Assembly: GCA_947258585.1 (NCBI GenBank)
Contig: CAMYIZ010000030.1
Coordinates: 155,204 to 219,203 of the forward strand
DNA from: an uncultured Haliea sp.
GTDB taxonomy: Bacteria > Pseudomonadota > Gammaproteobacteria > Pseudomonadales > Halieaceae
Direction of reading: 5' to 3'
DNA length: 64,000 nucleotides
This document shows positions 30,506 to 39,622 of the stretch, piece by piece; the stretch's first letter is position 1, and every line of letters starts with the position of its first letter. Under the pieces are notes generated by a model that had not been told where the DNA came from, made no database searches, and saw only the letters and a list, made by a program, of their open reading frames with translations. The translations under genes were made by a program, and so were the position numbers.

Positions 30506-30836
30506 CGCCGCCATAGTGGAAATTGACGATGTCAAAACCGCGCGCCGTGTGATCGGTGCGATCTGTCTCCACTTCCTCCACGGTGACACCGGGCGTGTAG
30601 TTCAGCAGATCGCTGATGTTGTTGAAGGCGAAATCATCCATTTGCGCGCGCGGGATGGCGGTGACGGTCTGGGGTGTTTCAAACAGGGTCAGGTTGAGCC
30701 TGGTGGCAGTATCGGTCTTGCCCTGCTCCCCGTAGATGCGGACCGTTTCCAACGGTTTGGCCGTTGAGGCTACTGTCTGCTGAGTATCGCCTCCCTGCTG
30801 AGCCACGGCCGGAAGACCGCCCAGCGTCGCCGCCAT
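30505..30836 (-). pseudogene. N-terminal fragment of a TonB-dependent siderophore receptor
   Basis: A 5' fragment encoding the plug domain: a truncated signal-like MAATLGGLPAVAQQ, then ETVRIYGEQG, LFETPQTVTAIPRAQMDDFA, SDLLNYTPGVTVEEVETDRT and RGFDIVNFHYGG. The reading then runs into unrelated residues at about 30505, and no beta-barrel follows. A TAA lies upstream in the same frame at about 30884-30893, so the exact start is unsure. Together with the PepSY fragment it indicates a collapsed iron-uptake locus. Confidence 0.8.
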
Positions 30837-30964
30837 GACAGCCAGGGGCAGGACAGGTCGGATTCGCTCTGGGTCGTTATGCTTTTACATGTGTGGGCTC
30901 ATGTGGGGTAACAAATTCAATGGCGGAGTCAACGGACGGCAAAACTCTGGAAAATATTATTACG

Positions 30965-30983
30965 AATAGCAATCATTCCTATT
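30965..30983. promoter_or_regulatory. Possible Fur box
   Basis: AATAGCAATCATTCCTATT is a 19-bp imperfect palindrome (AATAG...CTATT arms) with a Fur-like AATCATT centre. It lies 58 bp before the 31041 gene and 128 bp before the start of the decayed TonB receptor on the other strand, the position expected for a shared iron-repressed promoter. Confidence 0.5.
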
Positions 30984-31040
30984 TGTATTTGTGGCGAGAC
31001 GGTGTAAAGATGGGCACCTCAATATCCTGGAGACACTGCC

Positions 31041-31835
31041 ATGCAAAAACATGTAAAGGGGTCACTTGGTTTGCTGGTTGTACTTACGGCCATCACCACC
31101 CATGCGGGCGCTACTGGAGCAGGAACGGCAGTCCCTGTTGCCGATGCGGCGGGCGCAGTGCAACTGGCCGCAGTATCCCCGGAAGACCAGGCCGTCGATC
31201 CTGCGGACCAGGACACCGTTACTTTTCTGGGGCAACTCGGATTGATCCGCGGACACCTCTGGGTAGGATTGCAGCTTTACAGCAAGGGTCATCACGAGAT
31301 GGCGAGGACGCATATGAAGCACCCGGAAGACGAGTTGTACGCGGACCTGCTGCCGGCTCTGGAAGCGAGAAACTCCGCCGGCTTCGCCGCGGAACTAACC
31401 GCGCTCAGCAGCGCGGTGGAGTCCGATCAGCCCGTTGCGGCCGTTGAGCAGGCGCACAATGCCCTGTCACAAGCGATGGATCGGGTGGAGGGTCTTGCGG
31501 ACGTCTCCCTGAAAACGGTGCTATTGAGCATCGAGTACATGACTCGCACGGCGGCAGAGGAGTACGCGCTGGGTGTGAGCGAGGGCCATGTGGTGAATCA
31601 TCACGAGTACCAGGATTCCCTGGGATTCACCGAGGCAGCCCGCCAGCGCCTGGACAAGCTCGCCGCCAATCTGTCCCAAACCGAGGCTGAAGCCGCTGAC
31701 AGGGTTCGTCAACAATTACAGCGGATAGACGCCCTGTGGCCAGAACTCGTCCCCGCAGGTCGACTGCATGGGGATGCGAGCTTGCTTTACGCTGCCGCGG
31801 ATGACATTGGCGCCATTGCGTTGTCCCTGCCATAG
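31041..31835 (+). CDS. Predicted periplasmic helical protein next to a siderophore locus
   Basis: 264-residue protein with an export signal (MQKHVKGSLGLLVVLTAITT, HAGATGAG) and an all-helical mature part rich in Glu, Ala and His: RGHLWVGLQLYSKGHHEMAR, THMKHPEDELYADLLPALEA, EGHVVNHHEYQDSLGF. The histidine clusters and helical bundle could bind metal, but no named family was recognised with confidence. GGAGA precedes the ATG. A possible Fur box lies upstream and a decayed TonB receptor is divergent, so an iron-related role is suspected. Confidence 0.65.
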   Translation: MQKHVKGSLGLLVVLTAITTHAGATGAGTAVPVADAAGAVQLAAVSPEDQAVDPADQDTVTFLGQLGLIRGHLWVGLQLYSKGHHEMARTHMKHPEDELYADLLPALEARNSAGFAAELTALSSAVESDQPVAAVEQAHNALSQAMDRVEGLADVSLKTVLLSIEYMTRTAAEEYALGVSEGHVVNHHEYQDSLGFTEAARQRLDKLAANLSQTEAEAADRVRQQLQRIDALWPELVPAGRLHGDASLLYAAADDIGAIALSLP

Positions 31836-31955
31836 CGGAGGGACCTGATGAACAGTACAGATCACATGCCTGGGTCGGTGGCGTAAGGCCGCCCCGACCC
31901 TGTGGCACCCCGCTCTATCCGGTGGATTATCCTGAAGTGCCACCAGTCGCCCCCA

Positions 31956-33218
31956 TTAGTCCGCTTCAATCAAGTCCAGAGGGTACTTGTACATGCTTTC
32001 CGTCTGGTCATCGCCAATCAGGAATACGTTCTCCATATGCGAGGGGCCATAGCGACTGCCGAAATAAAGGCAGTCAACACTCAGTACCATGAAGGGCTTG
32101 ACCTCAAAGCCCTGCTCCGCTGCCAGCAGCCCCGTGGACGGGAAGGCGACCGGGCTTTCCAGCGGCACGCGTCCGATCGAATGAATAATCATCAGCAGCT
32201 TCTCCGGAACAGTCAGTTCCAAGGCCGAGGAAGAGCGCACGGATTCACAAATGGCGGCCGTATTCGCCCCAGGCCTTAGCTGCGCAACCATGTCTGAAAA
32301 ACAGCGCTGTACCTGGGCGTGCTGTTCGCGATAGGCGGGAGGAGCCTTGCCGAAATGCGCTGTTCGGCTGATATCAATCCAGGTGTTTTTGTAACGCCCC
32401 TGGGTTTCAAGTATCGCTATATCGCCTTGGGAGAAGGGCTTGTCGTAGAACGTACGAAACAAATCAGGCCTGAAAATGGTGTCATAACTGCCGCCAAACA
32501 ACATGGGGCTGTGGGGCAACGGGTCGATGTCCTCATCGATCATGAAGTGGGCCACCCGCTTCTCGATCTCCGCCCAGCTACGTCCACAGCGCAACTCACC
32601 CACAGTGAATTCCATTACCCTGTCCGCCTTCACCCCGGTTTCGCGGAAGACGTCCAACTCAGCCGACGTTTTTATCGAGCGGGCGGCCATGATGGTTTCG
32701 AGCCCATCGGCGTATTTCTGTCCGATCGACTGGTTCAGCGCCATACCGACACGCAGATCATCAAACAGTACGGTCTCTCCCACCAATCCCTGATGGCGCA
32801 GACACTCTGCCAGGGAATTGATGATGTTTGACTCACACTTCCCGTCAATACAGGTCGACAGCGCATTGAGTTCCCGAACCACGTCGGCCGGGAGTTCCAG
32901 ATCCGTGTCTACAGATCTGGCCGTGACACAGAAATTGAGAAAATCAAAGGTCCGCAGACGATCATAGACCAGCTCCTGCCCCTCCCTCGCGGCCACGACC
33001 AGGCTGATCAGGCTGGCCTCCGGCAGGAAAAGCGTCACCGGTAGATCGGCCGACGCTGGTAAGAACACCGCGGATATTGGCTCTGGCAAACGCCAGCCAT
33101 CCATGACCGACTCGAATCCACTTAAATATCCCACGTTGTCGGTGGTGGTTAGAACGATGCCCGCGGCGCCGGACTCCAGTAGTCTCGCACGTAGCCTTTC
33201 GCCTGCTTCCCGCCCCAT
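31956..33218 (-). CDS. M24-family (creatinase/aminopeptidase P-like) protein
   Basis: 420-residue pita-bread-fold protein with an N-terminal creatinase-like domain (MGREAGERLRARLLESGAAG, DNVGYLSGFES) and a C-terminal M24 domain. Usual metal ligands are Asp-Asp-His-Glu-Glu. Here the first Asp is replaced (AILETQGRYKNTWIDISRTA, i.e. E in place of the usual D before the G), the second Asp (WIDISRT) and His (IIHSIGRV) are present, and the last Glu (MENVFLI) is present, while the fourth ligand position reads LSVDCLYFG. A strong AGGAGGT precedes the ATG. It may be a creatinase-like or non-peptidase member; substrate unknown. Confidence 0.75.
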   Translation of the reverse strand: MGREAGERLRARLLESGAAGIVLTTTDNVGYLSGFESVMDGWRLPEPISAVFLPASADLPVTLFLPEASLISLVVAAREGQELVYDRLRTFDFLNFCVTARSVDTDLELPADVVRELNALSTCIDGKCESNIINSLAECLRHQGLVGETVLFDDLRVGMALNQSIGQKYADGLETIMAARSIKTSAELDVFRETGVKADRVMEFTVGELRCGRSWAEIEKRVAHFMIDEDIDPLPHSPMLFGGSYDTIFRPDLFRTFYDKPFSQGDIAILETQGRYKNTWIDISRTAHFGKAPPAYREQHAQVQRCFSDMVAQLRPGANTAAICESVRSSSALELTVPEKLLMIIHSIGRVPLESPVAFPSTGLLAAEQGFEVKPFMVLSVDCLYFGSRYGPSHMENVFLIGDDQTESMYKYPLDLIEAD

Positions 33219-33355
33219 AATAAACCTCCTTTCAATGCCAAGTGACGTGGTGCCAGTGCTTGCTGATGCTCATGGCAGTTTGCAGCAGTATTCACGTGAT
33301 TTCCCGAACCGTGTTGAAGGCAATACCGCGATTGCCCTGTGCCCGGTTGCGGTCC

Positions 33356-33544
33356 TTAGCGCACAACTATTGACTCTTCGCGCCAGGGCGCCACGGTGAC
33401 CCCGTGGTCCTTGAACTTTTCCGGCAACTCCTCGGTCATTGCCCACGTGGAAGCCAGGCGGCCAAATCCAACGAAGAAAGCGACGGTCATACCCAATTCA
33501 ACAATCTGGACTTCTGAACACTGGTCATGCCTGCTTGCCTCCGG
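33356..33544 (-). pseudogene. C-terminal remnant of a carboxymuconolactone decarboxylase-like gene
   Basis: A minus-strand frame, open from 33544 to TAA at 33356, reads EVQIVELGMTVAFFVGFGRL, ASTWAMTEELPEKFKDHG, the C-terminal helices of CMD/alkylhydroperoxidase-like proteins. An upstream in-frame TGA at 33545 and the lack of the N-terminal half with the usual active-site cysteines show it is broken. Confidence 0.5.
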
Positions 33545-33888
33545 TCAATACCTGATCTTGAATAAAATTCGAGTATTGACGACCAGGTGTTATCCCGTCA
33601 AGGACAGTGGCATGGCTTGAACGCTGATGGGTGCGAGAACCCGCATTGATGAGCGCCGGCGATAAAAACAGGCAATGGTACCGGTGCACCGAGCAATACC
33701 CGGTGTGGGAGATTATTCGTATGGGCTGAAATCACATGCTTATGACCATGCTGGCGCCGCCCATTGTGCTGGCAGGATCCGGCCACCGGTACGGAAGTCC
33801 GGGTCCATCCGGCTGACAATCAGTCAGCACCTCCTGCAAACCATGCAGCGGCAGAGCGTGGCGAGGGCCAGCCGCGCAGTCGCCGCGA
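33545..33888. other. Intergenic stretch without a recognisable gene
   Basis: About 340 bp between the CMD remnant and the end of the MFS gene. No frame shows family-like residues, and no tRNA, terminator or clear repeat was found. It may contain the promoter of the remnant or further decayed sequence. Confidence 0.5.
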
Positions 33889-35139
33889 CTAGGGGGCTGG
33901 CTGGGGCTGTGGTGGACCGAAAAGGTCACCTTGCTGGTCCTCAAGCAGCACTGCCAATGCTTCGGAGCTGGTCTGCACCATCGGCTCAAAATGTGCGCTG
34001 CCGCCCAGTACGAGGTCCGACACCCAACGGCGACGATACAGTGTATAGACGCCCAGCACTGCAAATACCGTGGCAATGTACAGCGGCAGGCCCGGGTTGC
34101 CAATGAGCGACATTGCCAGCCCTGCGAGCAGTGGCGCGCCCGCGCACCCGGCGCCGTGAAGCACCAGGATGTCAGCCGTGCCCGAGACGATCTCATCGGG
34201 ATGCAATTGGTCGATCAGCTGCGCCACAGCCAGCGGATAGAGGGAGAACGCCAGTCCACCCCAGGCAAAGAAGAGCGCCGTTACCGACCAGCGCGACGAC
34301 ACAAACGGCAACGCCAGTGCAAGCACCGCTGCGGTGAATACAACGCACAGGGTGACCAGCCTTCGGTCGCGGGTGTCCGAAAATCTACCGATCGGAATTT
34401 GCAACAGCGCGCCGCCGACAATGGCCGAACTCATAATCAGGCCCACGTCCGCTGCGGCAAAACCGAGGCCACTGACGTACACCGGGGTCATGGTCCAGAA
34501 CGAGCCCATGCCCAGCCCGGACAGCGCCGCGATGGCAACAGGCAGCGGCGCGAAGCGAAGCAGCTCGCGGATACTGCTTTTCGGACGCTCCGGTATGGAG
34601 GGCTGGACGCGCCGCGTCAGGGTAATGGGCAATACTGCCCAACAGATGAGCACCGCTGCGATAGCGAAGAGGGTAAAGGTCTCGGGTGTGCCGAGGCGCA
34701 GCACCTGTTGCGCGACCGCCAGCGCGCCAAGATTGGTCACCATGTACACCGCGAAGAGGCGGCCCCGCTCGGTACTGGCCGCCTGGCTGTTCAGCCAGCT
34801 TTCTATTACCGTGACGATTGTCACGAACGAGAGCCCGAAAATGAATCGCAGCGCGAGCCAGAACCACGGGTTAACCAGCAGTATGTGCAGGAGGGCAGCC
34901 GAGGCACAGAGCGCTGCGCAGAAGGCAAAGGTCCTGATGTGTCCCATGCGCCTTATCAGCCGCCCGCTCACCCAGGTACCGCAGATGAAACCCAGGAAAT
35001 ACCCCGACAAGATGAAGCCCAGGAGCAATGTTGAAAAGCCCTCGCTTGCACCGCGCAATGCAAGAAGTGTGTTGAGCAGGCCATTGCCGAGCAGCAACAA
35101 CGCCACGCTGGTCAGGAGAGAGCGTACAGGTTTTAGCAT
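33889..35139 (-). CDS. Major facilitator superfamily transporter (YcaD-like)
   Basis: 12-helix MFS protein of 416 residues from ATG 35139 (AAGGGCG upstream): MLKPVRSLLTSVALLLLGNG, then SGYFLGFICGTWVSGRLIRR and GHIRTFAFCAALCASAALLH, with the MFS loop between helices 2 and 3 (GRLIRRMGHIRT). It resembles YcaD-type permeases, whose substrates are mostly unknown. The reading extends to 35184 without similarity. Its C-terminus is cytosolic and somewhat acidic. The neighbours share no pathway with it that the sequence shows. Confidence 0.85.
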   Translation of the reverse strand: MLKPVRSLLTSVALLLLGNGLLNTLLALRGASEGFSTLLLGFILSGYFLGFICGTWVSGRLIRRMGHIRTFAFCAALCASAALLHILLVNPWFWLALRFIFGLSFVTIVTVIESWLNSQAASTERGRLFAVYMVTNLGALAVAQQVLRLGTPETFTLFAIAAVLICWAVLPITLTRRVQPSIPERPKSSIRELLRFAPLPVAIAALSGLGMGSFWTMTPVYVSGLGFAAADVGLIMSSAIVGGALLQIPIGRFSDTRDRRLVTLCVVFTAAVLALALPFVSSRWSVTALFFAWGGLAFSLYPLAVAQLIDQLHPDEIVSGTADILVLHGAGCAGAPLLAGLAMSLIGNPGLPLYIATVFAVLGVYTLYRRRWVSDLVLGGSAHFEPMVQTSSEALAVLLEDQQGDLFGPPQPQPAP

Positions 35140-35353
35140 ACGTACTTTCGCCCTTTGTGCATTCCCCGGACCCGCAAGGTCCACGCGGGATGCAGGCCAT
35201 TCCTCCGACTCACGCCGCTGCTGTTAAAAGGTCTGTGGGGAGAACGCGCTGTCAGCCCCTCGCGCTCGGCAACGGAAGCCCCACAAGCGCGTCGGTTACC
35301 CACCGAAAAGCCCGGTGCAAACCGGGACCGCTGACCGCCGACAGCGTCCATCG

Positions 35354-36802
35354 TCAGGGTGCAAGGTCCAGCACCTGTGCGGCACCCGTTTCCAGGTCCT
35401 GGTAAGTGACGGTGGTGGTTTTGAAGTTCAGGTCCACAAACAGACGGCAGTAGTGATCTCCGTGGCGCCAGGCCATACACACACTGGAGTCGTTGGAATA
35501 ATTGAGTTCAAAGTGGCCGTCGAACGCGGGATAGCTGCAGCGAAAACGCATCAGTTTCAGCAGGCTTTGCACGACTGGTTGCTCTACGGCATCTTCAACA
35601 TCTTCCAGGCTATAGTAGCGACGGTTGATATCCCGCAGCTCACCGGTCTGCTGCATCAGGTCATCGTCGTTGCAACCGGCCAGCAGGCCCACGTAGTACA
35701 CCTGGGGAATGCCGGGGGTGAAGAACTGGATGGCGCGCGCAGCTAGGTAGGCGTCGTCGTTGCGCATCAGCGCATCGTAAAAGGTACAGGTGAGCTGGTA
35801 GATGGCGCCGACGGAATGTATGTTGGCAGCGGAGCGGCGCAGTATCGGGTCCGCCGAGCGTGCGTCAATATTGTTGATCAGCACGCGGATCTTGTCGTCG
35901 GGCAGGACACCTTCCACGTCCGGAATGCAAATGCCGTCGTGGGTATCGAGCACCGTGACCATGTTGCGCGGGCACATGCGCAGCCAGTTTTTCAGGTACA
36001 CACTGTTGGCGTCCAGCAGGGAGTAGAGCAGCAGCGGCGGCAGGGCAAATCCGTAGGGGTGCATGTTCCTGCGGCTAATCGCGTATTGGTAGCTGGTGTG
36101 GTCGTGCACCTCCGGCAGACATTCGGCGCCGTACTTCAGCGCTACTTCGTTGATCCAGTCCAGGTTGCGATAGACCTGTGGTTCCACCAGAAAACAGCTG
36201 GTACCGATTTCCTTGGTGGTGTAGCCGAAGGCGTCCAGCCGCAGCAATTTCACCCCGTGCGAGGTCAGCTCCCGGATGTAGCTCTCCAGTAGCTGATAGG
36301 TCAGGTCGGACTCGTAGTTCAGGTCGATCTGGTTCTCGGTAAAGGTGCACCACACCCGGGCCTTTTCGCCGTTGGCGAAGGTCACCTGGCGGAAGGGCTC
36401 CTTTTCCTTGCGAATATGGATCTTCGCCATATCATCGGGCGTGATCTCGCCGAACTTGTCCACGTTGACAAACAGGTCGGCGTATTGCGATGCGAAGCCG
36501 TGCTCGACAAAATCCCTGAATTCCACCGAGGCATCGGAGATGTGATTCACCGTGAGGTCGGCGCACAAATCGTATTTTGCAGCGATTCGCTCTATGTCCT
36601 CCCAGTTGCCATATTCGGGGTCCACCTCCCGGTGGGTCAGCGGCGAGAAGCCTGCGTCGGCGTTTGAGGGATAGAAAGGCAGGATGTGCACGCCCCCCAC
36701 CGCGTCGGAAAAGTGGCTCTCCAGGGCGGTGTACAGGTCCGCCAGGTTGTTGCCGATGCGATCGGGGTAGCAGATCAACTGGACGCTGTTGCGCAATGAC
36801 AT
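35354..36802 (-). CDS. GH13_18 phosphorylase, probably glucosylglycerol phosphorylase
   Basis: 482-residue (beta/alpha)8 glycoside phosphorylase of the sucrose-phosphorylase subfamily. Nucleophile Asp190 (VKLLRLDAFGYTTKE), acid/base Glu231 (ECLPEVHDH) and transition-state stabiliser Asp289 (VTVLDTHDGI) are intact and at almost the same positions as in sucrose phosphorylase. It lies 62 bp after the fused glucosylglycerol-phosphate synthase, as in Marinobacter-type loci in which the enzyme releases glucose-1-phosphate from 2-O-alpha-glucosylglycerol. This makes a glucosylglycerol role more likely than sucrose, but specificity cannot be read from sequence. Confidence 0.85.
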   Translation of the reverse strand: MSLRNSVQLICYPDRIGNNLADLYTALESHFSDAVGGVHILPFYPSNADAGFSPLTHREVDPEYGNWEDIERIAAKYDLCADLTVNHISDASVEFRDFVEHGFASQYADLFVNVDKFGEITPDDMAKIHIRKEKEPFRQVTFANGEKARVWCTFTENQIDLNYESDLTYQLLESYIRELTSHGVKLLRLDAFGYTTKEIGTSCFLVEPQVYRNLDWINEVALKYGAECLPEVHDHTSYQYAISRRNMHPYGFALPPLLLYSLLDANSVYLKNWLRMCPRNMVTVLDTHDGICIPDVEGVLPDDKIRVLINNIDARSADPILRRSAANIHSVGAIYQLTCTFYDALMRNDDAYLAARAIQFFTPGIPQVYYVGLLAGCNDDDLMQQTGELRDINRRYYSLEDVEDAVEQPVVQSLLKLMRFRCSYPAFDGHFELNYSNDSSVCMAWRHGDHYCRLFVDLNFKTTTVTYQDLETGAAQVLDLAP

Positions 36803-36864
36803 GGCGGCCTCGTCAGGCTGGTGGGTGTTTGCAATGAGCCTCGCTATGCGGGCGGCGCGACCCG

Positions 36865-39159
36865 CTAGGCCACCCGCCTGGCCTGCTTGTCTCGCGCCTG
36901 CTGCAGGGACTCCACGGTGCCGGTGGAGCTGGCGTCATACATTGCCACAGAGGCCAGGAAATCCTGCGCCCAGTAGTTGATGTCGTAGTGCCTGACCACG
37001 TGGAAGGCCTCTGCGAGGCGGCTGCGCGCTTCATCGCGACTCATCGACAGGGCCAGGTAGCAGGAGTCCGCCAGCTCCCGGGGGTCGTGGGGATTGGCGA
37101 GTACCGCACCGCGCAGCTCCGCCGCGGCACCGGCGAATTCGGACAGCACCAGCACGCCACAGCCGGCGATCATGCCCTGGGTGGCGATGTACTCTTTCGC
37201 TACCAGGTTCAAGCCATCGCGCAAGGGCGTAATCCACATGACATCGGCCATGGCGTAGTAGGTGACCAATTCCTCGAAGGGCAGGGCGCGGAAGAAGAAC
37301 TGCACGGGGGTCCAGCCCACTGTCGCCAGACGACCGTTGATCCGCCCCACGGTCTGCTCGATCTGCAGCTGGAGTTCTTCGTAGATGGTCATGCCGTCTG
37401 CTGCGGGCACGCAAACCATGATCAGGGTCACCTTCTCAACCAACTCCGGGTGCTCCAGCAGGAGACGCTCGAAGGCCTCGAGCTTCTCCACGATACCCTT
37501 GGTGAAATCCAGCCGTTCCACCGACAGCACCAGTCGCTGGCCCTGCAGCTCACGGCGCAGGCGCTCCATGCGCTGCTGGGCGCCGGTGTCCTGCAGCACG
37601 CGCTCAACCCGCTTGAGGTCGAGGCCCACAGGGTGGGCACCGAGACCAATATAACGGTCGTTGATGCGTATCCTGGTGCTCATGACGTCGAGCCCCACCG
37701 CGCAACCGTAGGTAAAGAAACGCGGCGCGCAGTTCATCCGTTCCACCACTTCCAGAGGCGTAACACCGCGCGCCACGTCAACGAAGTTTTCCGCCTGGCG
37801 GGGGATATGGAAGCCAATATAGTCACACTGCAACAGGCTGCCGACAATCTCTCGGCGCCAGGGCAACACGTTGAACACATCGGCGGAAGGAAAATAGGTG
37901 TGATGGAAAAAGGCGATAGTGAGGTCCGGCCGCAGCTCACGCAGGAAGGCAGGGACCATCCACAGATTGTAATCGTGAATCCACACGGTTGCGTTCTCTG
38001 CAGCCTCGGCAGCGGTGCACTCGGCGAACTGTCGGTTCACCTCCACATAGATTTGCCAGTGATCCTCCTGAAAGCTCGCGCGTTCCCAGAAGGTATGCAG
38101 TGTTGGCCAGAACGCTTCCTTGGAAAACTGCTTGTAGAAAATTTCCATGTCCTGGGTTGTCAGCGGCACCCGCGCTGCGGACAGGTTGGGATAGGTATCT
38201 CGATCGACCTCGGTGTGAACCTCGAAGTCTTGCGGATTGCCGTCGTGGAGGGACCATGCCACCCAGGACCCTGCACGCCCGTCCGCAAAGAAGCTCAGCA
38301 GCGTGGGGATAATACCGTTGGGCGACTTCGGGCGCCGGCGAACGGCCACACCGCTTTCGACAACCTCTTCGTAAGGCAGGCGGTGGTAGACAATCACCAG
38401 GTCGGACTTGCCGGATTCGCAATCGTCCCGCACCTCCACGTCGATTCCGACCGGACCGAGATAGGCAAAGTAGCTGATCGCCTCGAGAATGCCGCCACAG
38501 CCGGGCTGCCCGGCGTGCAACACCAGCGGCAGCTCGCGTGTGCCATCGAGCAGCGCCTGTTCCGATTCACCGACGCAGACCCCTTTGAAGCCCTGGTGGT
38601 ACATGGAGAGATCGTTGAGCGTGTCGCCTGCCACCAGCACCCGTTCGCGATCAATGCCCAGATGCTCAACCAGTGCCGTCAGGGTGCGCCCCTTGTTCAC
38701 GCCGCGGGGCAACACGTCCAGGTACCGACCTGCCGAGTAGAGCAGGTCGCAGTCCAGCCCCTCAACGATAGCTGCGATCTCGCTGGACACAGCCTCCGGT
38801 TCACAGAAGTAGGAACAGCGGTGCTCCTGCGGCACGGCCTGGCGCTGAATCTCGTCGATGTGCGCCAGCGCCTGCTCGATGCTGTGCTCCCCCGGCCACA
38901 GCCGGTCGATGTCCCCCTGCAAGGGGTGCAGAGGCTGCAGGGTTTCGCCGTCCACCACGGTACAACCGACATCACAGATAATGTACCGGGGACGCGGGAT
39001 TGCGGGATCCGAGAGCAGTGGCATCACCGATTCAAGTCCGCGGCCGGTGACAAACACCAGGTCGATTTCCGGGTGGGCGCTGACAAGTTGGTAGAGTTTG
39101 ATTCGGCTGCCGAGGTCTCCGCCGAGAAAGGTGCCGTCGAGATCGGTCGCTAATAGCAT
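36865..39159 (-). CDS. Bifunctional phosphatase / glucosylglycerol-phosphate synthase
   Basis: 764-residue fusion from ATG 39159. The N-terminal ~250 residues form a HAD-type phosphatase (MLLATDLDGTFLGGDLGSRI, DxDGT at 6-10; VLVAGDTLNDLSMYHQGFKG near 205-225). The rest is a GT20 glycosyltransferase like trehalose-6-phosphate synthase (IVYHRLPYEE, HTYFPSADVFNVLPWR, LDFTKGIVEKLEAFERLL, GLNLVAKEYIATQ). Such fusions in heterotrophic bacteria make 2-O-alpha-glucosylglycerol from ADP- or NDP-glucose and glycerol-3-phosphate and then dephosphorylate it, giving an osmolyte. The open frame runs to 39429, but similarity begins at ATG 39159, which has GGACAATGGA ahead. Upstream of the GH13_18 gene, so likely one operon. 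Confidence 0.85.
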   Translation of the reverse strand: MLLATDLDGTFLGGDLGSRIKLYQLVSAHPEIDLVFVTGRGLESVMPLLSDPAIPRPRYIICDVGCTVVDGETLQPLHPLQGDIDRLWPGEHSIEQALAHIDEIQRQAVPQEHRCSYFCEPEAVSSEIAAIVEGLDCDLLYSAGRYLDVLPRGVNKGRTLTALVEHLGIDRERVLVAGDTLNDLSMYHQGFKGVCVGESEQALLDGTRELPLVLHAGQPGCGGILEAISYFAYLGPVGIDVEVRDDCESGKSDLVIVYHRLPYEEVVESGVAVRRRPKSPNGIIPTLLSFFADGRAGSWVAWSLHDGNPQDFEVHTEVDRDTYPNLSAARVPLTTQDMEIFYKQFSKEAFWPTLHTFWERASFQEDHWQIYVEVNRQFAECTAAEAAENATVWIHDYNLWMVPAFLRELRPDLTIAFFHHTYFPSADVFNVLPWRREIVGSLLQCDYIGFHIPRQAENFVDVARGVTPLEVVERMNCAPRFFTYGCAVGLDVMSTRIRINDRYIGLGAHPVGLDLKRVERVLQDTGAQQRMERLRRELQGQRLVLSVERLDFTKGIVEKLEAFERLLLEHPELVEKVTLIMVCVPAADGMTIYEELQLQIEQTVGRINGRLATVGWTPVQFFFRALPFEELVTYYAMADVMWITPLRDGLNLVAKEYIATQGMIAGCGVLVLSEFAGAAAELRGAVLANPHDPRELADSCYLALSMSRDEARSRLAEAFHVVRHYDINYWAQDFLASVAMYDASSTGTVESLQQARDKQARRVA

Positions 39160-39622
39160 TCCATTGTCCTGTCTGAGTAGTTCCCTGATGCAGCACGGCC
39201 CGCACTCCCCTGACCCGGTTGAGCCAGTCGAACCTTTTGCCAATAAGCAATCCCGGAGCAAAGACAGAGTACGTACTGCGGAGGAATACAGCACAGGCAC
39301 CGAAGTGCTTAGTGACAAATTGCTTCCTGAGCAAGGTTTTGCAGGAATCGTGCCAGCGTTTCTGTTCCGCTTCGCACGGCTGTGACAATTACCCCTGCGC
39401 ACCGGTGTGCAGGGAGCCGGGCGGAACAACAGCTATGCCGGGAAAGCGAAACCCTGGCTGCGGCCATGCGCAACGCGCGCACTGGAATGGTGCAAACTCC
39501 CTGTGCGCCGCACCGTTCCCGGTCGCCGATTTCGAGTTCCGGCTGGATACATCGCGCTATTCTGTACCCGAGCAGTGCTGCTACACTGCCCTCCCCGACC
39601 ATCGACCACTTTGCCTGCCCCC
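39160..39622. other. Intergenic region between divergent osmolyte and amidohydrolase genes
   Basis: About 460 bp. Frames on both strands are open in places but show no recognisable family. It should hold promoters for the glucosylglycerol genes (minus) and the amidohydrolase (plus). No strong palindrome or sigma-factor box was identified. Confidence 0.5.

Noticed and set aside
33598..33819. 73-residue minus-strand frame in the gap before the MFS gene
   Set aside because: Composition and residues do not suggest a protein family, and no start signal is evident.
35290..35350. Cobalamin-riboswitch-like string (GCCCGGTGCAAACC followed by CGCTGACCGCC) on the plus strand between the MFS and phosphorylase genes
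   Set aside because: Only a partial match to the B12 core; nothing plus-strand and B12-related lies downstream, and the required flanking helices are not seen.
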